DNA of 35,771 bases, taken from Anoxybacillus sp. J5B_2022 (GTDB lineage Bacteria > Bacillota > Bacilli > Bacillales > Anoxybacillaceae). Below the pieces are notes generated by a model. That model did not search any database and was not told where the DNA came from. It saw only the letters and a list, made by a program, of their open reading frames with translations. The stretch's first letter is position 1. The number at the start of each line of letters is the position of its first letter. Where the stretch lies: the NCBI RefSeq assembly GCF_026847645.1, contig NZ_JAPSMC010000029.1:1-35771 (forward strand), written 5' to 3'. Made by a program: the position numbers and the translations under genes. Below are positions 25,172 through 32,021 of this stretch, piece by piece.

Positions 25172-25742
25172 CCATTTATTGGTCATGCATGGAATTCAAC
25201 AATTGTTAGAAAATGAAGTCGATTTGGAGGTTGTCAATACCATTTGTTATCCCGCACTTTTAGAGACAGAAATCAAAAAACATAACCCCGACGTAATTGT
25301 CATGGATATAAGGATGAAAAACGATAATGGGATTGAGTGGACAAGAAAAATTGTTAAAACATACCCAACATGCAAAGTCGTGATTTTATCAGGATATGAT
25401 TATGACGAATATATTCAAGCTGCCTACGAGGCTGGAGCCTATGCTTTTGTAAACAAGGAAAATTCATCCTTTGAATTGGCTAATGCCATTCGGCAAACTT
25501 ATTTAGGGATAAAATCTTTTCCAACTGATCGATTACACAATTATAATTCCCCTCTCACAACAACTGAATTGAAAATTCTTCAATTCATTTCCGAAGACAA
25601 GACAAACGCGGAAATTAGCAACCTGCTGCATATCAGCCGTAGAACGGTTGAGCATCACATATCTTCCATTTTGCGAAAGCTTGATGCCGATTCGCGGGTC
25701 GGAGCGGTTGTGAAGGCGATAAAACTAGGGTTGATTGGGTAA
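25143..25742 (+). CDS. comA: ComA-type response regulator (NarL/FixJ family)
   Basis: 199 residues from ATG 25143 with an AAGGTGGGGG ribosome-binding site inside comP; an upstream GTG is less likely. Receiver domain with Asp9-Asp10 (LLVDDH), phosphorylated Asp55 (VIVMDIRM), Ser in ILSGYDYDEY and Lys in FVNKENSS. The C-terminal LuxR-type helix-turn-helix reads TNAEISNLLHISRRTVEHHI. ComA of B. subtilis binds TTGCGG-type inverted repeats; the palindromes at 21842-21873 and 29978-30009 contain that half-site. This regulator is the best candidate to act on them, though the binding is inferred. Confidence 0.87.
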   Translation: MKIKILLVDDHLLVMHGIQQLLENEVDLEVVNTICYPALLETEIKKHNPDVIVMDIRMKNDNGIEWTRKIVKTYPTCKVVILSGYDYDEYIQAAYEAGAYAFVNKENSSFELANAIRQTYLGIKSFPTDRLHNYNSPLTTTELKILQFISEDKTNAEISNLLHISRRTVEHHISSILRKLDADSRVGAVVKAIKLGLIG

Positions 25743-25766
25743 AAAGCCTAGGTCACCCTAGGCTTT
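25743..25766 (+). terminator. Terminator of the comXQPA operon
   Basis: Perfect stem AAAGCCTAGG/CCTAGGCTTT with a 4-nt loop, then CTTTCT, right after the comA stop. The following 110 bases to the next gene hold nothing else that I can identify. Confidence 0.85.
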
Positions 25767-25876
25767 CTTTCTAAAACTGTTATGTCAATCAATAAAGAGC
25801 GACTATTGTTAGGGGCACATCAAATAAATGACTCTCTGTTTCTACAAATCTCGACAATCCTAGGAGTGTGACCACC

Positions 25877-26287
25877 TTACCGAATACTTTTGAACACGAG
25901 TATATACTTTCCATCTGTATCTTTGTTTGTGTAATATTTCGCCCTCCATACTCCTTTTTGTGGCGTTACATTCAATTGCTTATTTAACGGTTGCGCAATC
26001 GTGACTTCTCCTCGATCGATGATATTTCCTTTTGGATCGTACAGCTCATATGTCAAACTACCGCCTTTGAGCTGAATGCGATGGTCAATATGCAACTTTT
26101 CGTACTTTATTTTATTCACCTCAATGGTTGCTTCGAAAACACGATATTTTTCCTCATACTGTTCAGGTAAAAATAATCCTTCTGCGGATGATTCAAATGT
26201 CTCTTTGTATATGAACGTATAATACAATATACCTAACAAAACAATAAACGTAAGACTGCCGAACAAAAGCAACAACTTTTTGCTCAT
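25877..26287 (-). CDS. Membrane-anchored accessory protein of the ABC transporter operon
   Basis: 136 residues; no family recognised. One N-terminal membrane helix (LLLLFGSLTFIVLLGILYYT), then a beta-rich outer domain (about 30-136) with YELYDPKGNIIDRGEVTI and GVWRAKYYTNKDTDGKYILV. It is last in the operon, 5 bp after the ATPase gene. A role as an extracellular binding or immunity subunit for the secreted protein is possible but unproven. Confidence 0.6.
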   Translation of the reverse strand: MSKKLLLLFGSLTFIVLLGILYYTFIYKETFESSAEGLFLPEQYEEKYRVFEATIEVNKIKYEKLHIDHRIQLKGGSLTYELYDPKGNIIDRGEVTIAQPLNKQLNVTPQKGVWRAKYYTNKDTDGKYILVFKSIR

Positions 26288-26292
26288 TCACA

Positions 26293-26973
26293 CTACCCCT
26301 TTCCCTTATCTAGCTGAATGCATCCATCACTAAGATAAATCATGCGATTAGCATAAGAAGCTATTTTTTCATCATGTGTAATGACAATGATACATTTCCC
26401 CTCTTCGTTCATTTGTTGAAGGAGCTCCATTACTTTCTCGCCATTTTGACGATCAAGCGATCCTGTCGGTTCATCAGCTAAAACGATGTTCGTTTCCGCT
26501 ACCATCGCCCTTGCAATGGCAACACGTTGTTTTTGTCCCCCCGATAATTTAGAAATATTCTTTTGTCGCAAATGAAAAATGCCAAGCTTGTTTAAGTAAT
26601 ATTCAACTTTTTCGCGTCGCTCCTTTTTTGACATGTTTCGTTTTAATAATGGGAGTTCAACGTTTTCAAATACAGTGAAGTTTGTCATTAATGCGAATTG
26701 TTGGAAAATGAAGCTAACCTTTTTATTGCGAATATCGCTTAGCTGTCTGTCATTTAATCTCGTTACATCTTCCCCTTCAAGTCGATATACTCCTTCTGTC
26801 GGGACATCCATACATCCGATAATATTTAATAAAGTCGATTTTCCCGATCCAGAAGGTCCCATAATTGCAATAAACTCTCCACGTTCAATTTGTAGACTTA
26901 CCTGACTTAGCGCCTTCGTCGCGTATTCATCCTTACCATATATTTTTGTTACATTTTGTAATTCAATGAACAT
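26293..26973 (-). CDS. ABC transporter ATPase, MacB/LolD family
   Basis: 226 residues, one nucleotide-binding domain. Walker A GPSGSGKST, Q loop FIFQQFALM, signature LSGGQKQR, Walker B IVLADEPTGSLD and H loop VITHD. This class pairs with FtsX-type permeases and often works by mechanotransmission (export of lipoproteins, peptides, or antibiotic resistance) rather than plain transport. It lies 4 bp after the second permease gene, and no membrane-fusion protein is coded in the operon. Confidence 0.92.
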   Translation of the reverse strand: MFIELQNVTKIYGKDEYATKALSQVSLQIERGEFIAIMGPSGSGKSTLLNIIGCMDVPTEGVYRLEGEDVTRLNDRQLSDIRNKKVSFIFQQFALMTNFTVFENVELPLLKRNMSKKERREKVEYYLNKLGIFHLRQKNISKLSGGQKQRVAIARAMVAETNIVLADEPTGSLDRQNGEKVMELLQQMNEEGKCIIVITHDEKIASYANRMIYLSDGCIQLDKGKG

Positions 26974-26977
26974 CTAT

Positions 26978-28276
26978 TTATTCCCTCCCTTCCACCAAAT
27001 TGCGCAATGCTAATTTATTTACGTTCCAAAGTGGAATAAATGAAGATAGCAAAACTATAAAACATGAAACAACCATAATTTTTACGTACAACGACCAAGT
27101 GAACGCTTGCAAACGAATGTTATATTCAAAAAATGTATCTTGCCATTCTGTCCAATAACTTAGCACAACACCGATAATGGCTGAAGTCATCACAAGTAAA
27201 AACAATTCCATCACAACTATTCGCCCGATATCACGTTTGCTTGCCCCAGTCACCATCATGACCCCAATATCGTATTTACGTGCTTGGATAGAAGATATCG
27301 TCACAGAAATTACCCCAATGAGTGTAACAACAACGAAAAACAAGCCAACCATAAAAGTAAATCGGGCGCTTTGTTTTGTATTATTTTCATACTCTTTCAT
27401 CTCATTGGAAATTGTTTTTAACGTCGGATAAATACCAAGCTCTTTCCCTTTCTGTTCGATAGTTTTCTCGACAGATGAAAAATCCCGCTTATCAGATAAC
27501 TGCAAAAATAGGTTGTTTAGCCGCACTGCAACATCCATCGGTCTTCCATCTCTTTCCTCAGGAAAATATGGAGCGACAAAAAAACGATCTAGCTCATTCG
27601 CGTGATCAATAAGATAATCATTGGCGGATAACCATTTCGCCCCTTGTTCCAATATCCCAACGACTTCGTATGTAACAAAAAACGCATTCTCTCCTAATCC
27701 AGCTAGAGCTTGAAACCGATCTCCAATGTGAAATACATCGTGATAATCATATCCTATTAAAATAGGAATCACATCTTTGTTTGTTTTCTCAAAGTCCTCT
27801 TTGCTTAGTTCCCTTCCTTTCATTAATTGAAACTTTGAAAAAAGACGATATATGTCATAGTCGAAATATATAATTTTTGTACTATCTGTATATGATTCCA
27901 TACGAGTATTTGCATACAATTGTTCATTTTTTCGCATGTATCGTGTTTTATTTGCGAAGTTTTGTGGACTAATCGTCGTTTCTTCAAAAGATCCGTATCC
28001 CTTTACATTTGGTATTGTTTTTATAAATTTTTCAAGCTTGCGAAATCTCTCTACAAACCATTGACTATCGTCACCATCTGGAATAAACAATCGAATGGTC
28101 GTTTCTTCTTTCATATGTGTAACAGAAAATAGTTGTTTTTGTTGATAACGAATTGTCTCGATTGTGATCAGCGCATGATTGATGACCCAAAATGATACAA
28201 TGAGTTGAACGATCATTAATACTATGATCCATTTTCTTTGCCACATGCTTTTCAAATTGAGTAGCATATACTTCAT
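26978..28276 (-). CDS. FtsX-type ABC permease, second subunit
   Basis: 432 residues. One N-terminal membrane helix (about 15-36), a large extracellular domain (about 40-310), and three C-terminal helices (TFMVGLFFVVVTLIGVISVT; LFLLVMTSAIIGVVLSYW; IMVVSCFIVLLSSFIPLW). This is the four-helix MacB/FtsX layout. ATG has GAGGAG 7 nt upstream. It pairs with the upstream permease, and the two outer domains differ, so the transporter is probably a heterodimer. Confidence 0.85.
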   Translation of the reverse strand: MKYMLLNLKSMWQRKWIIVLMIVQLIVSFWVINHALITIETIRYQQKQLFSVTHMKEETTIRLFIPDGDDSQWFVERFRKLEKFIKTIPNVKGYGSFEETTISPQNFANKTRYMRKNEQLYANTRMESYTDSTKIIYFDYDIYRLFSKFQLMKGRELSKEDFEKTNKDVIPILIGYDYHDVFHIGDRFQALAGLGENAFFVTYEVVGILEQGAKWLSANDYLIDHANELDRFFVAPYFPEERDGRPMDVAVRLNNLFLQLSDKRDFSSVEKTIEQKGKELGIYPTLKTISNEMKEYENNTKQSARFTFMVGLFFVVVTLIGVISVTISSIQARKYDIGVMMVTGASKRDIGRIVVMELFLLVMTSAIIGVVLSYWTEWQDTFFEYNIRLQAFTWSLYVKIMVVSCFIVLLSSFIPLWNVNKLALRNLVEGRE

Positions 28277-28294
28277 TTTTTATCTCCTCAATTT

Positions 28295-29413
28295 CTACTT
28301 TTTATGTATGACATGAATAGGTTGCACACGAAAAGCACGAAAAGCTGGAACGATAATTGCAATTAGTGATGAGCAAAAAACAAATCCAATTGCTGCTGAA
28401 AAGTGCAACAAAGAAATGCGTAATGGGAATCCTACCCATTTTTCAAATATATGCTGAAATAGCCATTGCACACCATACCCAAAAACGACTGCAATACTAC
28501 ATAATACAACCATTTCACTAAAAATCATAAAAACGATGTCGCGATTCGTATATCCGAACGCTTTCCTTATTCCAATTTCATATATTCTCTCTTGTACCCA
28601 ATAAAACGATAAATTCACAACATTAACTAAAGAAAGTAAGTAAATAAGAACGATAAGCATTAGGCGATCACCAATATCAATTCGGAACGATAACTGTGCT
28701 TCGTATGGAAAAGAATCAATGCTTGCTTGTGGAAATAACTTCTCTGCTTGCATACGAATAGATTTTTCATCCTTGTACGTATCTTTTTTAGCATTATAGA
28801 GTGTCAATGTAATTTGCTGCTGACTTAATAATTTACTAATAACACTCGGCGGTAATGACGTCATTGGAATAAGAACTTGTGAATCCAATAATCTTGAATT
28901 TTCTCCCGTTATCCCAATTATCCCAATACACTTGTATCGCTCACCCGATAAGACAATATAGCGCTCATTCCCAATGATCGTTGTATCTTTTTCCCATTCG
29001 GATCCTATAAGAGCCACTTTCTCTCCCCTTCTTATTTCTTCCTCAGTAAAATAACGTCCTTCCCTTATAGGTAGACGAGGTTCAACAGACTCCCTTACAT
29101 GTTCCGGGGTCACCATTATGGGCATGCCATCATGCAAAAGAGCCACACCTTCTAATATAATCCCTGTTTCCTGATCTATATTGTCAAACAATCGAAAAAG
29201 ATCATTCCATGTTGGTTCATGTGAAAATGCCACCATTAGCTTTGTTGCATGCGGCGGAACATATTGCTCAAGCTGTCTTTGAAGTAAATGAGAATAATTT
29301 ATGCTAGAAATACCGATTGAAATCATCAGTAGTGATATAACTAAACCTAAAACTGCAAAGGCAGTTGTAAATGGATGAGCACGCCACTGACTCTTAAAAG
29401 ATTGAAAGGACAT
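28295..29413 (-). CDS. FtsX-type ABC permease, first subunit
   Basis: The ATG at 29413 has GGTGG 7 nt upstream and gives 372 residues; an upstream start at 29437 would add eight. One N-terminal helix (TTAFAVLGLVISLLMISIGI), an extracellular domain (about 45-255) with a MacB-like core, and three C-terminal helices (LIVLIYLLSLVNVVNLSFYW; MVVLCSIAVVFGYGVQWLF; FSAAIGFVFCSSLIAIIVPA). It probably forms a heterodimer with the next gene product, driven by the ATPase of the operon. Confidence 0.85.
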   Translation of the reverse strand: MSFQSFKSQWRAHPFTTAFAVLGLVISLLMISIGISSINYSHLLQRQLEQYVPPHATKLMVAFSHEPTWNDLFRLFDNIDQETGIILEGVALLHDGMPIMVTPEHVRESVEPRLPIREGRYFTEEEIRRGEKVALIGSEWEKDTTIIGNERYIVLSGERYKCIGIIGITGENSRLLDSQVLIPMTSLPPSVISKLLSQQQITLTLYNAKKDTYKDEKSIRMQAEKLFPQASIDSFPYEAQLSFRIDIGDRLMLIVLIYLLSLVNVVNLSFYWVQERIYEIGIRKAFGYTNRDIVFMIFSEMVVLCSIAVVFGYGVQWLFQHIFEKWVGFPLRISLLHFSAAIGFVFCSSLIAIIVPAFRAFRVQPIHVIHKK

Positions 29414-29451
29414 ATAAAAACCACCTTCCACAAACACGATAAATCAAAATG

Positions 29452-29492
29452 AAACGAAAATAAATACGCATTAGGCTTATTTATTTTCGTTT
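29452..29492 (-). terminator. Attenuator-like terminator between secreted protein and transporter genes
   Basis: A perfect 14-bp stem (AAACGAAAATAAAT with ATTTATTTTCGTTT) and a 13-nt loop, then TCATTTTGATTT on the minus strand. It lies between the secreted-protein gene and the permease, with no promoter that I can see in the remaining gap. It would let the first gene be expressed more than the transporter genes, a plan common in bacteriocin operons. Confidence 0.7.
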
Positions 29493-29503
29493 TACAGAAG
29501 GCA

Positions 29504-29896
29504 TCAATCATCACGTAATGAACGGACAACTAACTCTTTATTCGTAGCTGTATCATTAATGGAATGGCGACTTTGATAGACATCCACACCTGTCCAAGAA
29601 TAAGTTGCTTGAGCCCATTCCTTATCCTCTTGATATTTGTATCCTTGCATTTTATTATTTTTCCACATTTCTAACCTTACAGCTACTTTGTAACCACTCT
29701 TAGGATTGACAAATTTTGTCTCCGCTACTGCATTATCATTATCAAATAAATTCCAATCAACATCCAACTTATAATTTGCTTGCAAACCTTTGTATTCTAA
29801 TATCCCGCTCTGAACCTCAGCATATACATGCGCACCTGATAGTAAAGCCGTACAAAGACCTAAAGATGCAAGGGCAGTCTTAGTCTTCATTTTCAA
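29504..29896 (-). CDS. Small secreted protein, candidate bacteriocin or toxin-like peptide
   Basis: TTG at 29896 is the likely start: GGGAGG is 8 nt upstream, whereas it is 14 nt from the ATG at 29890. This gives 130 residues. Sec signal MKMKTKTALASLGLCTALLS with cleavage after VYA at 26, leaving a mature protein of 104 residues without Cys, rich in aromatic and charged residues (FVNPKSGYKVAVRLEMWKNN, WAQATYSWTG). No known family is clear. Operon order (secreted protein, FtsX permeases, ABC ATPase) recalls lactococcin 972-type systems, but the sequence lacks that motif set. It is controlled by the palindrome at 29978-30009. Confidence 0.65.
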   Translation of the reverse strand: MKMKTKTALASLGLCTALLSGAHVYAEVQSGILEYKGLQANYKLDVDWNLFDNDNAVAETKFVNPKSGYKVAVRLEMWKNNKMQGYKYQEDKEWAQATYSWTGVDVYQSRHSINDTATNKELVVRSLRDD

Positions 29897-29945
29897 TTCA
29901 ACATCCTCCCTTACGAAATATTCTCTTCTGAGCCGGCTCGCTTTC

Positions 29946-29954
29946 AGTCTATCA
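29946..29954 (-). promoter_or_regulatory. Extended -10 of the ABC-transporter operon
   Basis: TGATAGACT on the minus strand, an extended -10 matching TGATACAAT at 21811-21819. It lies 26 bp from the palindrome edge, against 25 bp at the other locus. No good -35 is visible. Confidence 0.5.
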
Positions 29955-29977
29955 CAAACTTCCATCCTATCATATCC

Positions 29978-30009
29978 GTATTTTCCGCAAATTTCATTGC
30001 GGAAAATAC
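29978..30009. promoter_or_regulatory. 32-bp palindromic operator, copy 2
   Basis: Arms GTATTTTCCGCAA (29978-29990) and TTGCGGAAAATAC (29997-30009) with spacer ATTTCA. It differs from copy 1 (spacer ATTTAA) at one position. It stands upstream of the secreted-protein and transporter operon. Confidence 0.85.
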
Positions 30010-30129
30010 CTATATAGGTGTAGAAGGTTCAACATTTTTACCGTTTGCGTCGTTATTTTGTTACCTAGTCGCTGTCGAACTCGGGATAATCAGGCTTAGT
30101 GTATAGCAGGCAATCCAAAACTAAAGAAA

Positions 30130-30159
30130 AAGGCCTTCCCCTGCATAAGAGAAGGCCTT
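30130..30159 (-). terminator. Terminator of spo0M
   Basis: Stem AAGGCCTTC/GAAGGCCTT with a 12-nt loop and a T run on the minus strand, 7 bp after the spo0M stop. Between it and the operator (30010-30129) no gene or clear signal is seen; this gap is the island's right edge. Confidence 0.85.
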
Positions 30160-30165
30160 CCCAAA

Positions 30166-31146
30166 TTATAGAATATCAATATCATCATCGCCGTCGAACC
30201 AGTCGCCTACCATATCCTCCACTTGATCGCCGACATCAAACGCATCTTCTACTACATCCTCGATTAGTTCTTCCGCCACCATGCCAGCAAGCATTCCGGC
30301 GGCAAATCCACCAATCGCTCCCATCATTCCATGTCCGTGATGGCGGGAAGGATAGGTATGATAATACCCCGGATCGTGCGGAACATGCGGCTGGTGTGAG
30401 ATATAGGACGAATGGGCATACATTTGCGGCTGTTGCACCATCTCTTGCAATAACATATGCCATTTTTGCGCCAATCCTTCGACGTCGTTCACTTCATCAT
30501 AACTAAAGAACACATCCCGTTTTAATTCTCTCTCACCGAACCCCAATATTCCATTCAATACATCGACTTCAAGCTGCAAGCGAATACCGTGTTCCTCAAA
30601 AAAAGCGAAACATTCAATTTCTTCAATCACACCTCGAAACGACTCTGTCGGGAAAAATGCAAACTCTTGTCCATGTGCCGTGATTTTCCCAGAAGTTGGC
30701 TTTTCACGAAAACCGAGCTTGTCTAATGCGTAAAATATTTTTTCTAACGGCACCGGCGGCAAGATGCGGATCGCATCCTGATCAAATGCATCGACCCCAT
30801 CGGCAATATCAAGACGTGTAACGAACACGTACTCCACTCCGTAACGGGTGATCGGCAAATGAAGCGGAAGCGTATAAGAAAACGGCCATACTTTTCGTTC
30901 CCCCGGTTGGATCGTAAACGACGGAGCAACCGGAATGACCGCAACAGTCTGGCGGTGCTGCTGGCCATTCGCATGAACGATAAGGCGAAGCTCCACATCC
31001 AATTTACGAATATGTTGCTCTGTCATCCCGCCTTCAATGAAAAATTCGCCTTCGATCTTTTCACCAACTCGCACATGCGGATGGTGTAATACAAGATTGA
31101 TTTTCGCCGAACCGATTCCTAATTTGGATAATAGTTTTTTAAACAC
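30166..31146 (-). CDS. spo0M: Sporulation-control protein Spo0M
   Basis: 326 residues; the first 250 form the arrestin-like Spo0M domain (LGIGSAKINLVL near the start, VEVDLRLI-like strands, VRVGEKIEGEFF). B. subtilis Spo0M is shorter (about 258). The extra C-terminus has a His/Tyr-rich stretch (HGHGMMGAIGGFAAGM) and an acidic tail (DWFDGDDDIDIL). In B. subtilis Spo0M affects early sporulation and cell division; its molecular partner is not settled. ATG is preceded by a GGAGGGAGC run. It is downstream of ytaF in the same direction, with a terminator between. Confidence 0.92.
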   Translation of the reverse strand: MFKKLLSKLGIGSAKINLVLHHPHVRVGEKIEGEFFIEGGMTEQHIRKLDVELRLIVHANGQQHRQTVAVIPVAPSFTIQPGERKVWPFSYTLPLHLPITRYGVEYVFVTRLDIADGVDAFDQDAIRILPPVPLEKIFYALDKLGFREKPTSGKITAHGQEFAFFPTESFRGVIEEIECFAFFEEHGIRLQLEVDVLNGILGFGERELKRDVFFSYDEVNDVEGLAQKWHMLLQEMVQQPQMYAHSSYISHQPHVPHDPGYYHTYPSRHHGHGMMGAIGGFAAGMLAGMVAEELIEDVVEDAFDVGDQVEDMVGDWFDGDDDIDIL

Positions 31147-31212
31147 GTTTGCTCCCTCCTTACTGCTTCTAGTTTATTGTTACGAACGAACGGGCAAAAG
31201 GATTCAAAAAAC

Positions 31213-31237
31213 CCTAAAGGCCGCACAAACCTTTAGG
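31213..31237 (-). terminator. Terminator of ytaF
   Basis: Stem CCTAAAGG/CCTTTAGG with a 9-nt loop, followed on the minus strand by GTTTTTTG, just after the ytaF stop. Confidence 0.8.
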
Positions 31238-31245
31238 ATTTTTCG

Positions 31246-31905
31246 CTAAAAAAACATTTTCGAAATCCCTAAACAAATTAAAATCGCTCCTGGAATCATC
31301 GTCGCTTTTTTCATCGCTTTAATTTTCGCAAATTTATACCCTGCTTTTAGCCCAAAACGAATGAACAAAATATTTAGCAACGATACGAGCAAAGCAAGCA
31401 TAAGCGGCGAATATCCTAGAAACGAAGCGCTTAAGCCCGCCCCGAACGCATCCATCGATAAGGCGAAGCCAATCAGCATCGCCTCGTTCATGCTGATGCT
31501 TCCCGATCCGTCTAAATCGGCTAACGTCGGCCTTTTTAAAATTTGAATGACAATTCCAAGTCGTTTCAGATGAACGCGCCATATTCGCATTGTTGCTATC
31601 GGGCGAGGCGCAACGTCTTCCAGTTCATCTTCTCGTTTCTTCCATACATTATAAATAGCCCATACCCCAAGCACTATTAAAATGCACGCCGCAATTGCTT
31701 TTTCAGCTCGCACCGGCAACAGCAAGACAAGGAAAGAACCGACATACATAGACAATAACAACATGAACCCTGAAAACAACGCAATGATTAACATCGATGG
31801 GAGCGGAAATTTCATTTTCCGCATCCCGTACGTCACTCCAACGCTTAAACTGTCTAAACTCACCGCCAACGCTAACATCATCATCGATACGTATTTTAAC
31901 ATCAT
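31246..31905 (-). CDS. ytaF: Sporulation membrane protein YtaF (MntP-like family)
   Basis: 219 residues with six hydrophobic helices. Conserved acidic motifs ALAVSLDSLSVGVTYG and FALSMDAFGAGLSAS place it in the MntP/YtaF family. The loop LADLDGSGSISMNEAM looks like an EF-hand-type calcium loop, a YtaF feature. YtaF is expressed in sporulation, and the related MntP exports manganese. Whether YtaF moves an ion is not shown. AGGGGGAAC lies before the ATG. Confidence 0.88.
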   Translation of the reverse strand: MMLKYVSMMMLALAVSLDSLSVGVTYGMRKMKFPLPSMLIIALFSGFMLLLSMYVGSFLVLLLPVRAEKAIAACILIVLGVWAIYNVWKKREDELEDVAPRPIATMRIWRVHLKRLGIVIQILKRPTLADLDGSGSISMNEAMLIGFALSMDAFGAGLSASFLGYSPLMLALLVSLLNILFIRFGLKAGYKFAKIKAMKKATMIPGAILICLGISKMFF

Positions 31906-32021
31906 GTCGTTCCCCCTGCGTTACTATATGCACAAGCGAACGCAAGGGAAACTCGGCTATGAGTTTTATCATTTTTCGACGGTTTTCGATTTCCAGGGAA
32001 ATATTTTTTCCCGTTTCGACA

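Noticed and set aside
29504-29896. Assignment of the small secreted protein as lactococcin 972
   Set aside because: The operon layout is similar, but the protein is longer and I could not see the conserved motifs of that family.
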